The position numbers and the translations under genes are program-made. A stretch of 49,766 nt of DNA from Collinsella sp. (lineage in GTDB: Bacteria; Actinomycetota; Coriobacteriia; Coriobacteriales; Coriobacteriaceae), in assembly GCA_031294825.1 (NCBI GenBank), contig JAUMPM010000007.1:1-49766 (forward strand), read 5' to 3'. Of the stretch, positions 1 to 8,192 are shown in pieces. How positions within the stretch are numbered: position 1 is the stretch's first letter; each line of letters begins with the position of its first letter. Under the pieces are notes generated by a model that saw only the letters and a list, made by a program, of their open reading frames with translations, had not been told where the DNA came from and searched no databases.

Positions 1-26
1 CAGCGTCAGATGTGTATAAGAGACAG
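1..26 (+). other. Nextera adapter remnant (artificial)
   Basis: Bases 8-26 are the 19-base Tn5 mosaic end used in Nextera libraries, and bases 1-7 match the end of the read-1 tail that precedes it. This is library sequence, not genome, so any reading frame starting here is spurious. Confidence 0.97.
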
Positions 27-31
27 GTTGA

Positions 32-61
32 TGTTCGAATGTGTTCAAATAAACACGAACA
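32..61 (+). promoter_or_regulatory. Putative DeoR/LacR-type operator upstream of lacA
   Basis: Half-sites TGTTCG (32-37) and TGTTCA (42-47) lie 10 bases apart and face CGAACA (56-61). The same half-site forms the palindrome GAACATGTTC at 11517-11526, between the DeoR-type regulator and the aldolase. The shared site suggests that one regulator controls both loci; this is an inference from sequence. Confidence 0.5.
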
Positions 62-155
62 GTGAAGAACCGCACATTCAGATGCCCGGACCTGAACGCG
101 ATTCAACACTTCCAAACAGAAACTACGCACCTGCGTATCTCTCAAGGAGGATGTC

Positions 156-584
156 ATGAGGGTTGTAATCGCTTCCGATGCCGACGGTATGTCGATGAAG
201 GAGTCCATCAAGGAGATGCTCATCGCCGACGGTCACGAGGTCGTCGACTATTCCGAGACCCCTGCCGCGGACTTTGTCGATTCCGCGACCGCCGTTGCCA
301 AGGACCTGCTGGAGCACAAGGATTCCCAGGGCTTTGCATTCGATAAGTACGGCGTCGGCTCCTATATGGCCGCCGTCAAGATCAAAGGCATGGTCGTCGC
401 CAACATTTCCGACGAGCGTTCCGCCTACATGACCCGCGAGCACAACGGCTCGCGCATGGTCACCATGGGCCCGGGCGTTGTGGGCACCGAGGTCGCCAAG
501 AAGATCGCCCGCGAGTTCCTGCGCGCCCAGTACGCCGGCGGCCGTCACCAGATCCGTGTCGACATGCTCAACAAGATGGCCTAA
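156..584 (+). CDS. lacA: Galactose-6-phosphate isomerase subunit LacA
   Basis: A 142-residue protein of the RpiB/LacAB family. LacA and LacB together interconvert galactose 6-phosphate and tagatose 6-phosphate in the cytoplasm. The N-terminus (MRVVIASDADG) and the segment FDKYGVGSYMAA near residue 65 match the LacA type, which lacks the catalytic cysteine carried by LacB. Length equals the usual 141-142. The ATG at 156 follows a strong AAGGAGG at 144-150. It is the first gene of lacA-lacB-epimerase-lacC. Upstream sequence is cut by the adapter, so a transporter gene may be missing. Confidence 0.93.
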   Translation: MRVVIASDADGMSMKESIKEMLIADGHEVVDYSETPAADFVDSATAVAKDLLEHKDSQGFAFDKYGVGSYMAAVKIKGMVVANISDERSAYMTREHNGSRMVTMGPGVVGTEVAKKIAREFLRAQYAGGRHQIRVDMLNKMA

Positions 585-647
585 CGAGAGCCACCGAGAA
601 CTCGAACTTCTACCTCAACTTGTGAATTCAGACGAAAGGACGTTCTG

Positions 648-1172
648 ATGAAGAAGACCATCGCAATCGGTTGCGACCATATCGTTACGGACGAGAAGAT
701 CTATCTGGCCGACCGCCTGGAGCAGGCTGGCTACAAGGTGCTCGACTGCGGCACCTACAGCCACACCCGTACGCACTATCCCATCTACGGTAAGGCCGTG
801 GGCGAGGCTGTTGCCAGCGGCAAGGCCGACTTTGGCGTGGCCCTGTGCGGCACCGGCATTGGCATCACCAACGCCGTCAACAAGGTTCCCGGCGCCCGCT
901 GCGCCCTGGTCCGCGACATGACCTCTGCCCTGTATGCCCGTCGTGAGCTCAACGCCAACATCGTGGGCTTTGGCGGCAAGATCACCGGCGAGTTCCTGAT
1001 GGCCGATATTATGCTTGCCTTCCTGGAGGAGCCCTACGAGAAGACCCCCGAGCACGATGCCCTGATCGCCAAGATCGATGCCTGCAATAAGGCCGACGCC
1101 GAGGCTCAGGCTGACCCGCACTTCTTTGACGAGTTCCTCGAGAAGTGGGACCGCGGCGAATACCATGATTAG
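648..1172 (+). CDS. lacB: Galactose-6-phosphate isomerase subunit LacB
   Basis: A 174-residue RpiB-fold protein, the catalytic partner of LacA. CGTGIGI contains Cys67, the position of the general base in LacB and RpiB. GCDH near the N-terminus and the RDMTSALYARRELNAN segment are typical of the family. The ATG at 648 has a GAAAGGA site about 8 bases upstream. The gene lies 63 bp after lacA on the same strand. A stand-alone ribose-5-phosphate isomerase B is the main alternative, but the adjacent LacA makes LacB the better call. Confidence 0.93.
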   Translation: MKKTIAIGCDHIVTDEKIYLADRLEQAGYKVLDCGTYSHTRTHYPIYGKAVGEAVASGKADFGVALCGTGIGITNAVNKVPGARCALVRDMTSALYARRELNANIVGFGGKITGEFLMADIMLAFLEEPYEKTPEHDALIAKIDACNKADAEAQADPHFFDEFLEKWDRGEYHD

Positions 1173-1291
1173 CGGGTATTCGGCGTAATTAACTAGTCCG
1201 TTGACGGCTCGCGTTTCTGTGAGGGGGCGCGGGCCGGTTTTCTATCAGCCCTATTGACTTGGCGGGCTGTCGTAAGAAAGGGAAGGCTCCT

Positions 1292-2173
1292 ATGGAGTTT
1301 GTTCTTGATAACGGTTCTATCCGCGTGGCACTGAGCACGGCGGGCGGGTCGTTCACTTCTATTACGGCCAACGGTCGCGAGTACCTGTGGCAGGGCGACC
1401 CGGCGGTCTGGTCGGGCCAGGCACCCATTTGCTTCCCGATCTGCGGCGGCCTTCGTGACGGTCACGCAATGACCATGGGCGGCCGCGAGGTCAAGCTCGC
1501 CCGCCACGGTTTTGCCCGCAAGCAGGAGTGGAAGCTCGAGAAGCAGAGTGACAACATGGTTGCGCTGAGCCTAAGCTCTGCCGACCATGCCGAGTTGCTC
1601 GAGCAGTACCCGTATCCGTTTAAGATCGTTGCTCGTTACACGATCGATGCGGAGAAGGTGGCCGTGTCGTACGAGGTGACCAATGAGGGCACCGAGGACA
1701 TGCCGTTCTTTGTGGGCGGTCACCCTGGCTTTAAGTGCCCGCTTGACGAGGGCGAGTCCTACGACGACTACGAGCTCCGTTTTGAGCAGCGCGAGGCCGC
1801 CGAGCTCTGTACTGCCGTTCCCTCGACGGGCCTGATTGATGTTGAGCATCGCAGCAAGAACCCGATGGTTGGCCATGACCTGCCGCTGACCCACGAACTC
1901 TTTGACTTCGCAGAGACCATCTTTGACGTGCTCGAGAGCCGCGTGGTTACGCTTACCAAGAAAACCGAGGACAAGGGCGTGCGCCTGACGTTCCCCGATA
2001 TGCCATACCTGATTGTGTGGAGCAAGCCCGAGGGCGACTTTGTGGCCGTGGAACCGTGGGGCGGCCTGTCCACCTGCTCCGACGAGGACGATATTCTGGA
2101 GCACAAGCGCGGCTGCCTGGTGGCCAAGCCGGGAGAGACCGTCACCCGCGGCTTTGAGATCGAGATCCTTTAA
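1292..2173 (+). CDS. Aldose 1-epimerase family protein (LacX-like)
   Basis: A 293-residue protein of the galactose mutarotase-like superfamily. Visible features are WQGDPAVWSGQAPICFPICGG near residues 35-55, GGHPGFKCPL in the middle, and the late segment VAVEPWGGLSTCSD. Family members interconvert sugar anomers. LacX proteins sit in lactose/tagatose operons, although their exact substrate is not firmly known. I chose the ATG at 1292, preceded by AAGAAAGGGAAGG; the longer frame from 1259 adds 11 residues without a ribosome site. It lies between lacB and lacC, so a role with hexose phosphates is likely. Confidence 0.85.
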   Translation: MEFVLDNGSIRVALSTAGGSFTSITANGREYLWQGDPAVWSGQAPICFPICGGLRDGHAMTMGGREVKLARHGFARKQEWKLEKQSDNMVALSLSSADHAELLEQYPYPFKIVARYTIDAEKVAVSYEVTNEGTEDMPFFVGGHPGFKCPLDEGESYDDYELRFEQREAAELCTAVPSTGLIDVEHRSKNPMVGHDLPLTHELFDFAETIFDVLESRVVTLTKKTEDKGVRLTFPDMPYLIVWSKPEGDFVAVEPWGGLSTCSDEDDILEHKRGCLVAKPGETVTRGFEIEIL

Positions 2174-2226
2174 CGAGCTATCGTATGTTTGGGGCGGGTT
2201 ATGCCGCCCCGGAACAGGAGTTCAAC

Positions 2227-3162
2227 ATGATTCTGACCGTTACCATGAACCCGTCGATTGATACGCGCTATCAGCTCGACAAGCTGATCATCGACGATGT
2301 TAACCGTGTGACACCCGAAAAGACCGCTGGCGGCAAGGGCCTCAACGTGAGTCGCGTGCTGCTGCAGCTGGGTGACGACGTGCTCGCGACCGGCCTGCTC
2401 GGCGGCCACATGGGTGCCTATATGGCCGAGCTTATGGATGCCGACGGCGTCAAGAACGACTTTGTGCCTATTGCTGGTGAGACGCGCATCTGCCTGAATA
2501 TCCTGCACGAGGGTAATCAGACCGAGCTGCTGGAGAGCGGCCCGCAGATCGCCCCGGCCGAGCTCGAGGCCTTTACGGCCAAGTTTGCCGAGCTTGCAGC
2601 GAAGGCGGACGTCGTGACGCTTTCGGGCTCGCTGCCGCGTGGCGTCGATGCCGGCTACTATGCCGAGCTCGTCAAGATCGCCGAGGAGGCGGGCGCCAAG
2701 GTGCTGCTCGATACCTCGGGTGCATCGCTGGAGGCCGCGCTGGAGTCCGACGCTAAGCCTGAGCTCGTAAAGCCCAACCTGACCGAGATTAACGGCCTGC
2801 TGGGTACGTCCTTTACGACCGATGATGTCGATGCCCTGCGCGAGGCGCTTGCCGCCGATGACCGTTTTACCGGTATTCCCTGGGTTGTCGTTTCGATGGG
2901 CGCTGCCGGTTCGGTGGGCTTCCATGAGGGTCGCGCGTTCCGCGCGAAGACGCCTGCGATTGCGGCTGTGAACGCGACGGGTTCCGGTGACTCGACCATC
3001 GCCGGCTTTGCACATGCCATTGCTGCTGGCGCCGACGACGTCACGGTGCTCAAGACCGCCAATACCTGCGGCAAGCTCAACGCCATGGATCCCAAGACCG
3101 GCCACCTGGTCATGGACCGCTGGGATGAGATCTTCAACAACGTTGAAGTAACGGAGCTTTAG
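2227..3162 (+). CDS. lacC: Tagatose-6-phosphate kinase (PfkB family)
   Basis: A 311-residue PfkB-family kinase. The N-terminal MILTVTMNPSID, the AGGKGLNVSR substrate-binding segment near residues 36-45 and the C-terminal ATGSGDSTIAGF active-site motif define the 1-phosphofructokinase/LacC group. With lacA and lacB upstream, conversion of tagatose 6-phosphate to tagatose 1,6-bisphosphate is the most likely reaction; FruK activity is the alternative. ATG 2227 follows CAGGAG at 2215-2220. The stop codon is the first element of structured repeat A1. Confidence 0.88.
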   Translation: MILTVTMNPSIDTRYQLDKLIIDDVNRVTPEKTAGGKGLNVSRVLLQLGDDVLATGLLGGHMGAYMAELMDADGVKNDFVPIAGETRICLNILHEGNQTELLESGPQIAPAELEAFTAKFAELAAKADVVTLSGSLPRGVDAGYYAELVKIAEEAGAKVLLDTSGASLEAALESDAKPELVKPNLTEINGLLGTSFTTDDVDALREALAADDRFTGIPWVVVSMGAAGSVGFHEGRAFRAKTPAIAAVNATGSGDSTIAGFAHAIAAGADDVTVLKTANTCGKLNAMDPKTGHLVMDRWDEIFNNVEVTEL

Positions 3163-3303
3163 AGTTACGCGGTTTTACCAAACCGCGTAACGGCTCGACG
3201 CTGCGCGGGCCGCATTTGGACAATCTGACGTTCAACTTCTAGGGCGCGACCAGAAGGTCAGCGCCCTTTCGTTTCACGTCACCTTGTCTCAAATGCGGCC
3301 CGC
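3160..3303 (+). repeat. Structured intergenic element, family A copy 1
   Basis: It starts at the lacC stop. A 12-bp perfect hairpin (3164-3175 with 3180-3191, loop TACC) is followed by the spacer GGCTCGACGCTGC. A long-range 14-bp stem then pairs 3205-3218 with 3290-3303. Inside are TGACG/CGTCA and an inner stem capped by GACCAGAAGGTC. The same layout occurs on the minus strand at 23382-23522, with different but still paired stems. It could be a terminator, a non-coding RNA domain or a mobile palindrome. Confidence 0.8.
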
Positions 3304-3359
3304 TCGCTGCCGTTGCCAAAACATCGGCGTTGCCTTGCTTCGGGAATGCGGCAGATAGA

Positions 3360-3396
3360 GACGTTCCTTTTTTGCCGGCAGTTTGGGACACTCCTT
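3360..3396 (+). repeat. Left direct repeat flanking the ATPase gene
   Basis: A 37-base sequence beginning GACGTTCCTT with a GCCGGCAGTTTGG core. It recurs in the same orientation at 4871-4907 with 3 mismatches. The two copies bracket the lone ATPase gene and its upstream repeats. Confidence 0.85.
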
Positions 3397-3419
3397 ACGG
3401 GGCACCCCCTCCACAGCGC

Positions 3420-4721
3420 CTATGCCAGCTTGTCGATTTGCCCAATCTCCCAGAGCGGAATGTTGACGAGCGTGCCCTCGTCTCTATATGCCGCTAACGA
3501 TGTTCTCACGCAGCGCTCGAGCTTGAACTTCTCGCAGGCAATCCTCAGGCTCTTTGCTTTGAGGTTCTCTGCCGCCTTGACCTCGAGCGGAAGCACGGTC
3601 CCCGCATGGTCGATGGCAAAGTCAGTCTCTGCATTGCCGGAGGAGGATGACCAATACGTGGGAGTTTTGCCTTGGAGCAAAAGCTCCTGTGCGACGTATT
3701 GCTCGGTCAGCGAGCCTTTGAACTCCGTAAAAACAGCGGGCCCGTTCAGAACAATGGCTGGCGAGAGGCCGGAGAGTGCTCCGAGGATGCCGGTGTCGAT
3801 GCAGAACAGCTTGAAGCCCGAGAGATCCTCGTAGCTTGTGAGCGGTGCTCTTAGGGCGGAAACACGTGGTACCTTATGAACGATTCCATAGTCCATGAGC
3901 CACTGGAGGCTTTCCTCAAAATCGCGTGCGCGCGCCCCGGGACGGAGTGCGCCGTAGACGAACTTCTTGTTTTCCTTTGCGAGCTGGCCGGGAAGGGATT
4001 TCCAAACCAGCCTCATGCGCTCGACGATGCGGGCTGGCGCATGCTTGCCAAAATCGGATTCGTAAGCTTCGATGATTTGCTGCTGAAGCCTGCGGGCCTC
4101 GATGAAATCGTGGGAGGCGGCGAAAGCGGAGACAACTTCTGGCATGCCACCGACAACGAGGTATTCCTTGAGCAGGCGCTCGAGCTTTTCGGAAACGTTT
4201 GTCAGCAGGTCCATGTCTGCGGCAAGGATGGCATCTGCGAGCGGATCGCCATCGACGGCACGAACGAACTCGACAAACCCCATGGGGCGCATGGTAAGCT
4301 GGTCAATCTTGCCGACGGGGAACGACTCGTTTTCGCGTCGGAGCGCGAGCCCCATATAGGAGCCGGCTGCCACGATATGGTATTCCGGCGCCAGCTCGTT
4401 GAAGTATTTGAGCGAGGTGATGCCACGCGGTGCCTCTTGGATTTCGTCGAAGATGATGAGTGTGTCTGTCGGCGTTATGGTCTGGCCGCGCAGGAGCTCT
4501 ATCTGGGAGATGATGCGTTTGGGGTCAAGGCTTCCGTCGAACAGCGAACGTACGCCCGGTTCGAGCATAAAGTCAAAACGGATGACGTTTTGATACTGCT
4601 GGCCTGCGAATTCGTTGAGAAGCCAGGTTTTTCCCGTCTGGCGGGCCCCCTTAAGCAGGAGGGGCTTGCGGTTTGCCCTAGATTTCCAAGCGATGAGTTC
4701 GTCCATTAGCTGTCGCTGCAT
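3420..4721 (-). CDS. AAA+ ATPase with DUF4143 C-terminal domain
   Basis: A 433-residue protein. The Walker A motif is GARQTGKT near residue 25, Walker B is TLIIFDEIQEAP near residue 85, and a sensor-like AAGSYMG follows. The C-terminal third carries DUF4143 with a PD-(D/E)XK-like pattern (AETDFAI then LPLEVKAAE). Proteins of this class are widespread, often single-gene accessory loci in gut bacteria; their cellular role is not established. The gene stands alone between convergent or unrelated operons. It is flanked by direct repeats and preceded by a repeat-rich promoter region, which suggests a mobile or frequently exchanged cassette. Confidence 0.85.
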   Translation of the reverse strand: MQRQLMDELIAWKSRANRKPLLLKGARQTGKTWLLNEFAGQQYQNVIRFDFMLEPGVRSLFDGSLDPKRIISQIELLRGQTITPTDTLIIFDEIQEAPRGITSLKYFNELAPEYHIVAAGSYMGLALRRENESFPVGKIDQLTMRPMGFVEFVRAVDGDPLADAILAADMDLLTNVSEKLERLLKEYLVVGGMPEVVSAFAASHDFIEARRLQQQIIEAYESDFGKHAPARIVERMRLVWKSLPGQLAKENKKFVYGALRPGARARDFEESLQWLMDYGIVHKVPRVSALRAPLTSYEDLSGFKLFCIDTGILGALSGLSPAIVLNGPAVFTEFKGSLTEQYVAQELLLQGKTPTYWSSSSGNAETDFAIDHAGTVLPLEVKAAENLKAKSLRIACEKFKLERCVRTSLAAYRDEGTLVNIPLWEIGQIDKLA

Positions 4722-4765
4722 ACTGCCTCCTAACGATCATGGTTAGTATAAGACCGTCTTGGTCT

Positions 4766-4860
4766 TTCCATCGAAAAATGTGGGAGTAAACCACGTTTTT
4801 CGATGGAATAATGTGTGAGGTAACCACGTTTTTCCATCGAATAATGTGGGTGTTTAGGTC
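4766..4860 (-). repeat. Imperfect ~32-bp repeats in ATPase upstream region
   Basis: Just upstream of the ATPase start, three related units carry the motif TCGAWWAATGTGGG (or TGGAATAATGTGTG), separated by stretches of CCACGTTTTT. The first unit and its neighbour form an 18-bp near-perfect hairpin (TTCCATCGAAAAATGTGG with CCACGTTTTTCGATGGAA). The position suggests an operator or promoter array for the ATPase gene. Confidence 0.7.
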
Positions 4861-4870
4861 GGCACCTGGG

Positions 4871-4907
4871 GACGTTCCTTCTCTGCCGGCAGTTTGGAAC
4901 ACTCCTT
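4871..4907 (+). repeat. Right direct repeat flanking the ATPase gene
   Basis: Copy of the 3360-3396 sequence in the same orientation, 34 of 37 bases identical. It marks the right border of the segment holding the ATPase gene. Confidence 0.85.
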
Positions 4908-4941
4908 GTTTTGGTGCAAATTAGCTACCCTTGCATCAGAA

Positions 4942-4979
4942 AACGGCGCCCGTCGGCGATGTTGCCGGCGGGCGCCGTT
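4942..4979 (-). terminator. Terminator of the galK-galT operon
   Basis: An 11-bp GC-rich stem (4942-4952 with 4969-4979). On the minus strand it is followed by TTTTCTG, about 50 bases after the galT stop. Confidence 0.75.
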
Positions 4980-5029
4980 GTCATGTGGGCGGTTATGTTG
5001 TGGCCGCTGATGAGGCTCGAACTCGCATG

Positions 5030-6658
5030 CTACAGCGAGTCGATAAAGCGCTGCTGGGCGGCGCGGCCGGCTTCGTCCCACTTAAAGACGCCGGCGTTGT
5101 CGAGCACGTGGCCAAACACCACGCCGACCTCCTCGTGCAGGATATCGATGGCGTTGTCGGCCGTAAGCTCGTCGGCGCGGCGGGCAAAGACGTCCTCAGC
5201 CCATGCGGCGTGGCTGCGGCAAAGATCATCGCCCTCGAGCGCACCGGCAAGGTCGTAGCTGGCATCGACCTTGGCTGCCAGCAGATGCTCACGGACAGCG
5301 CCAAGCTCGGGAACCAGGCGCGGCGGCAGAATGGCCAGGCCCATGACCTCGATCAGGCCGATGTTCTCCTTCTTAATGTGGTGGTACTCGGCATGCGGAT
5401 GGAAAACGCCCAGCGGATGCTCGTCGGTCGTGATATTGCAGCGAAGCGCCAGGTAGGCCTCGTAAATCTCGCCGCCGGCATTGCCGCGGGAATCGACGCG
5501 GCGGATGACGGGCGTCACGGTGTTGTGGGCCACGCCGTCGGCCGTGTGTGCGATAACGCCCACCGACTCATCGGTCCACTCGCGCCAGGCGAGGATAATC
5601 TTCTCAGCAGCGTCGAGCAGCTGAGCGCGGTCATGCGAGCGCAGACGCAGCACCGAGAGCGGCCATTGCAGCACAGTGCCGGTGACCTGGTCAAATCCGG
5701 GCACGCTAAACTGCGAGACCTCGGCGGCATGCATCATGGGGAACTCGTGCGCAACGCCCTGGAAGTGGGCGTGCGAAAGAAGCGAGCCGCCCAGGATGGG
5801 CAGGTCGGCGTTGGAGCCGATAAAGTAGTGCGGGAACAGGTCGACAAAGTCGAGCAGACAGGTCAGACCCTTGCGGTCCACGTGCATCGGGCGATGCTCG
5901 GAGCTCATGGCAATGCAGTGCTCGTTAAAGTACGCGTACGGGCTGTACTGGAAACCCCAGCGCTCGCCGTCGAGCTGGATGGGGATAACGCGCAGATTCT
6001 GGCGGGCGGGGTGAGCGCCGCCGTCGGCTGCGGCGGAGCGTCCGGGATAGCCCTCGTTTTCGATGCAGAGCTGGCAGGCGGGATACTTCTCGCCCGTGTT
6101 CTTGGCTACACCTGCCGCGGCGATATCGCGCGGGTCCTTCTCAGGCTTGGACAGGTTGATAGTGATCTCAAGATCGCCCCAGTTGGTGGGGGTGCTCCAT
6201 TTGATGTTGCGCGCGATGGCGGCACGGCGCACGTAGCCGGCGTCGCAGCACAGGCCGTAGAACCAGTCGGTTGCGGCGCGGGGCTCGTTGACGCCCATAC
6301 GTCCGTTGAACTCTTCGTTTACAACCGAAGGCCTCGGCATGAGCGCGCCCATGATGCGCATGGCGATGCGGTCGCGGCCCGACGCCGTGTCCTCGGCGGC
6401 GCCGTTGGCAACGGCGGTCTCGGAAAGCGCGGCAAGCGTGCCTTCAAGGTCAAAGTCGGGCAAGGTATCGGGGTGCAAGAGCGAGAGTTTCTCAACCTGA
6501 AGCGCCCAGGCCATATCGAGCGCGGGCCCCGTAGCGCCGATGCACTCCAAAATGGTGTTGTATGCCCAGATGCGGTCGTCCTGGCCGATCATCGATCGGT
6601 GGATGGCGTACTCGATCAGGTTCTGTGCGGCCTCGCGCACGTCAGTCATTACAGCCAT
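5030..6658 (-). CDS. galT: UDP-glucose-hexose-1-phosphate uridylyltransferase, class II GalT
   Basis: A 542-residue protein of the longer GalT class found in Firmicutes and Actinobacteria; the E. coli type is about 350. It exchanges UMP between UDP-glucose and galactose 1-phosphate in the Leloir pathway. Visible signatures are YPACQLCIENEGYPGR near residue 195 and LLSHAHFQGG-like HAHFQG, corresponding to the active-site histidine region. The ATG at 6658 has AAGGGGG upstream and overlaps the galK end by 10 bases. A second ATG at 6649 shares a base with the galK stop (TAATG). Either start implies translational coupling to galK. Confidence 0.93.
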   Translation of the reverse strand: MAVMTDVREAAQNLIEYAIHRSMIGQDDRIWAYNTILECIGATGPALDMAWALQVEKLSLLHPDTLPDFDLEGTLAALSETAVANGAAEDTASGRDRIAMRIMGALMPRPSVVNEEFNGRMGVNEPRAATDWFYGLCCDAGYVRRAAIARNIKWSTPTNWGDLEITINLSKPEKDPRDIAAAGVAKNTGEKYPACQLCIENEGYPGRSAAADGGAHPARQNLRVIPIQLDGERWGFQYSPYAYFNEHCIAMSSEHRPMHVDRKGLTCLLDFVDLFPHYFIGSNADLPILGGSLLSHAHFQGVAHEFPMMHAAEVSQFSVPGFDQVTGTVLQWPLSVLRLRSHDRAQLLDAAEKIILAWREWTDESVGVIAHTADGVAHNTVTPVIRRVDSRGNAGGEIYEAYLALRCNITTDEHPLGVFHPHAEYHHIKKENIGLIEVMGLAILPPRLVPELGAVREHLLAAKVDASYDLAGALEGDDLCRSHAAWAEDVFARRADELTADNAIDILHEEVGVVFGHVLDNAGVFKWDEAGRAAQQRFIDSL

Positions 6659-7854
6659 GCCGCGTAAGCCCCCTTGTCAGAGATGGCGTAGTGACGGGCA
6701 GAGCCCTCGCCCAGCCAGCCGTTCATCTTGGCAATGAAGGTGTCGACCAGGTCGAGCGGCACGAAGGCCTGGATGGTGCCACCAAAGCCGCCACCGTGGA
6801 TACGGACGGCGCCGCGGCCGTCGAGCACGTGCTCGGCCAGCGCCAGGGCATACATGGAAGGCTGCTCGGAACCCAGCTTGGCAACAACATTCTGCAGGTA
6901 CATGGCAGAGCTGGCGCCGGACTCGCGCGTCAGGACCAGGAACTGGTCGATGTCGCCGGCGTTCAGAGCTGCCCAGCGCTTGTCGACCAGGCCGTTCTCG
7001 TACCAGTAGTGAACGGCGCGCAGGCAGGCACGGTCGCCCAGTTTGGCGCGCAGCTCGGGGAGCCTGGCGTCAAAGTCCGCCACGTTTACCTCGCACAGGC
7101 GTGCCTTGCCAAACTCGGCGGCGACGTCTTGCATCTCGCGCGGAACGGCGGCGTAGTCGTCGGTGGCTGCCACGTGATCGGCACCGACCTTAACGAGCAC
7201 GAGCGCATAGCCGTGATCCTCAAAGTTGAGCTCGAGCTTCTGGGTTTTAGGCTGAGCCTGGTCCTCAAAGTCCATGTAGGCGAGGCCGCCCAGGCACACA
7301 GCGGCCTGGTCCATCAGACCGCAGGGCTTGCCATAGTAGTTGTTCTCGGTGCGCTGGCTCATCTGGGCGAGCGCGACGGGCTCGATGGCGGGTGCGCCCC
7401 AGAGCGTCTCCATGGCGCGACCGTATGCCGCCTCGACAGCAGCGGAGCTGGAAAGGCCGCCGCCCGAGGGGACAGAGCAGGTGAAGGCGAAGTCGAAGCC
7501 GTGGGGCTCAACGCCCAGAGCAGCGATTTCGTGGGCCATGCCGCGGACGAGGCTCGCGGACGTGCCCTTCTCGGACTCCTGAACGTCTAGCGTGTCGAGC
7601 GCGATTTCAAACGTGGGATAGCCCTCGTCGGCTACGCGAACCTTGTTGGAATCGGTTGCCACGGCGATGCCGTCGACGGCGACATCGAGCGAGCCGGCGA
7701 TAACGTGGCCGCCCTCGTGATCGGTGTGGTTGCCACTGATTTCGGAACGGCCGGGCGCGTGCACGTAGAGCACCTGGCGGTCGCCGATGGGGCCAAACTC
7801 CTCCTCGAACAGCTTGGTGAGCGTGGCGAATGTCTTTTCGTCGGGGGTGGTCAT
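6649..7854 (-). CDS. galK: Galactokinase
   Basis: A 401-residue GHMP-family kinase that phosphorylates galactose to galactose 1-phosphate. All three motifs are present: APGRSEISGNHTDHEGG (motif 1, residues about 35-50), VPSGGGLSSSAAVEAA (motif 2), and IHGGGFGGTIQAF near the C-terminus (motif 3). Length matches the family. The start at 7854 has AAAGGA upstream; the frame extends 29 codons further without support and into the operator region. galT follows with overlap. The operator GTTATGAGTACGTTAACA lies 41 bases upstream, so control by the divergent LacI-type protein is likely. Confidence 0.95.
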   Translation of the reverse strand: MTTPDEKTFATLTKLFEEEFGPIGDRQVLYVHAPGRSEISGNHTDHEGGHVIAGSLDVAVDGIAVATDSNKVRVADEGYPTFEIALDTLDVQESEKGTSASLVRGMAHEIAALGVEPHGFDFAFTCSVPSGGGLSSSAAVEAAYGRAMETLWGAPAIEPVALAQMSQRTENNYYGKPCGLMDQAAVCLGGLAYMDFEDQAQPKTQKLELNFEDHGYALVLVKVGADHVAATDDYAAVPREMQDVAAEFGKARLCEVNVADFDARLPELRAKLGDRACLRAVHYWYENGLVDKRWAALNAGDIDQFLVLTRESGASSAMYLQNVVAKLGSEQPSMYALALAEHVLDGRGAVRIHGGGFGGTIQAFVPLDLVDTFIAKMNGWLGEGSARHYAISDKGAYAAWL

Positions 7855-7894
7855 GGGAGTCCTTTCCTTGGCGCGCCCGGGTGGGTTTTGCGTC

Positions 7895-7912
7895 GTTATG
7901 AGTACGTTAACA
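7895..7912 (-). promoter_or_regulatory. LacI-type operator O1 (galK side)
   Basis: GTTATGAGTACGTTAACA, an exact inverted copy of O2 at 7963-7980. The core GTACGTTAAC also occurs in O3 at 8087-8099. It lies immediately upstream of galK. Confidence 0.75.
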
Positions 7913-7962
7913 ACTTGAAGCGGCATGAACCAAGTATTCACGATACCGCACGCTACGGGCTA

Positions 7963-7980
7963 TGTTAACGTACTCATAAC
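7963..7980 (+). promoter_or_regulatory. LacI-type operator O2
   Basis: TGTTAACGTACTCATAAC, the reverse complement of O1 (18 of 18 bases), 50 bases away. The paired arrangement would suit two dimers or a looped repressor. Confidence 0.75.
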
Positions 7981-8086
7981 ACATCGCTTGTCACTTTTTG
8001 AGAATCTGGTAATCGGTAGAAATTCAGCCGTGAACGGTACTGCCGTATGGACTTATAAAGCAGAAGAGATGCAGATAGAAAAAGTA

Positions 8087-8099
8087 GAGTACGTTAACA
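8087..8099 (+). promoter_or_regulatory. LacI-type operator O3 (regulator side)
   Basis: GAGTACGTTAACA, matching the core of O1. It lies about 95 bases before the regulator start, consistent with autoregulation. Confidence 0.65.
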
Positions 8100-8192
8100 T
8101 GCGTCCGACGATAGCGGGCCTCGGCGCGGGATGTATTTCTGCCCGGGCCGGCATTCACGCTATTCAAATCTCGCAAGGGTGAAGGTGATCCT

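Noticed and set aside
4931..6667. 578-codon plus-strand frame opposite galT
   Set aside because: Shadow of the high-GC galT gene; it has no motif of its own.
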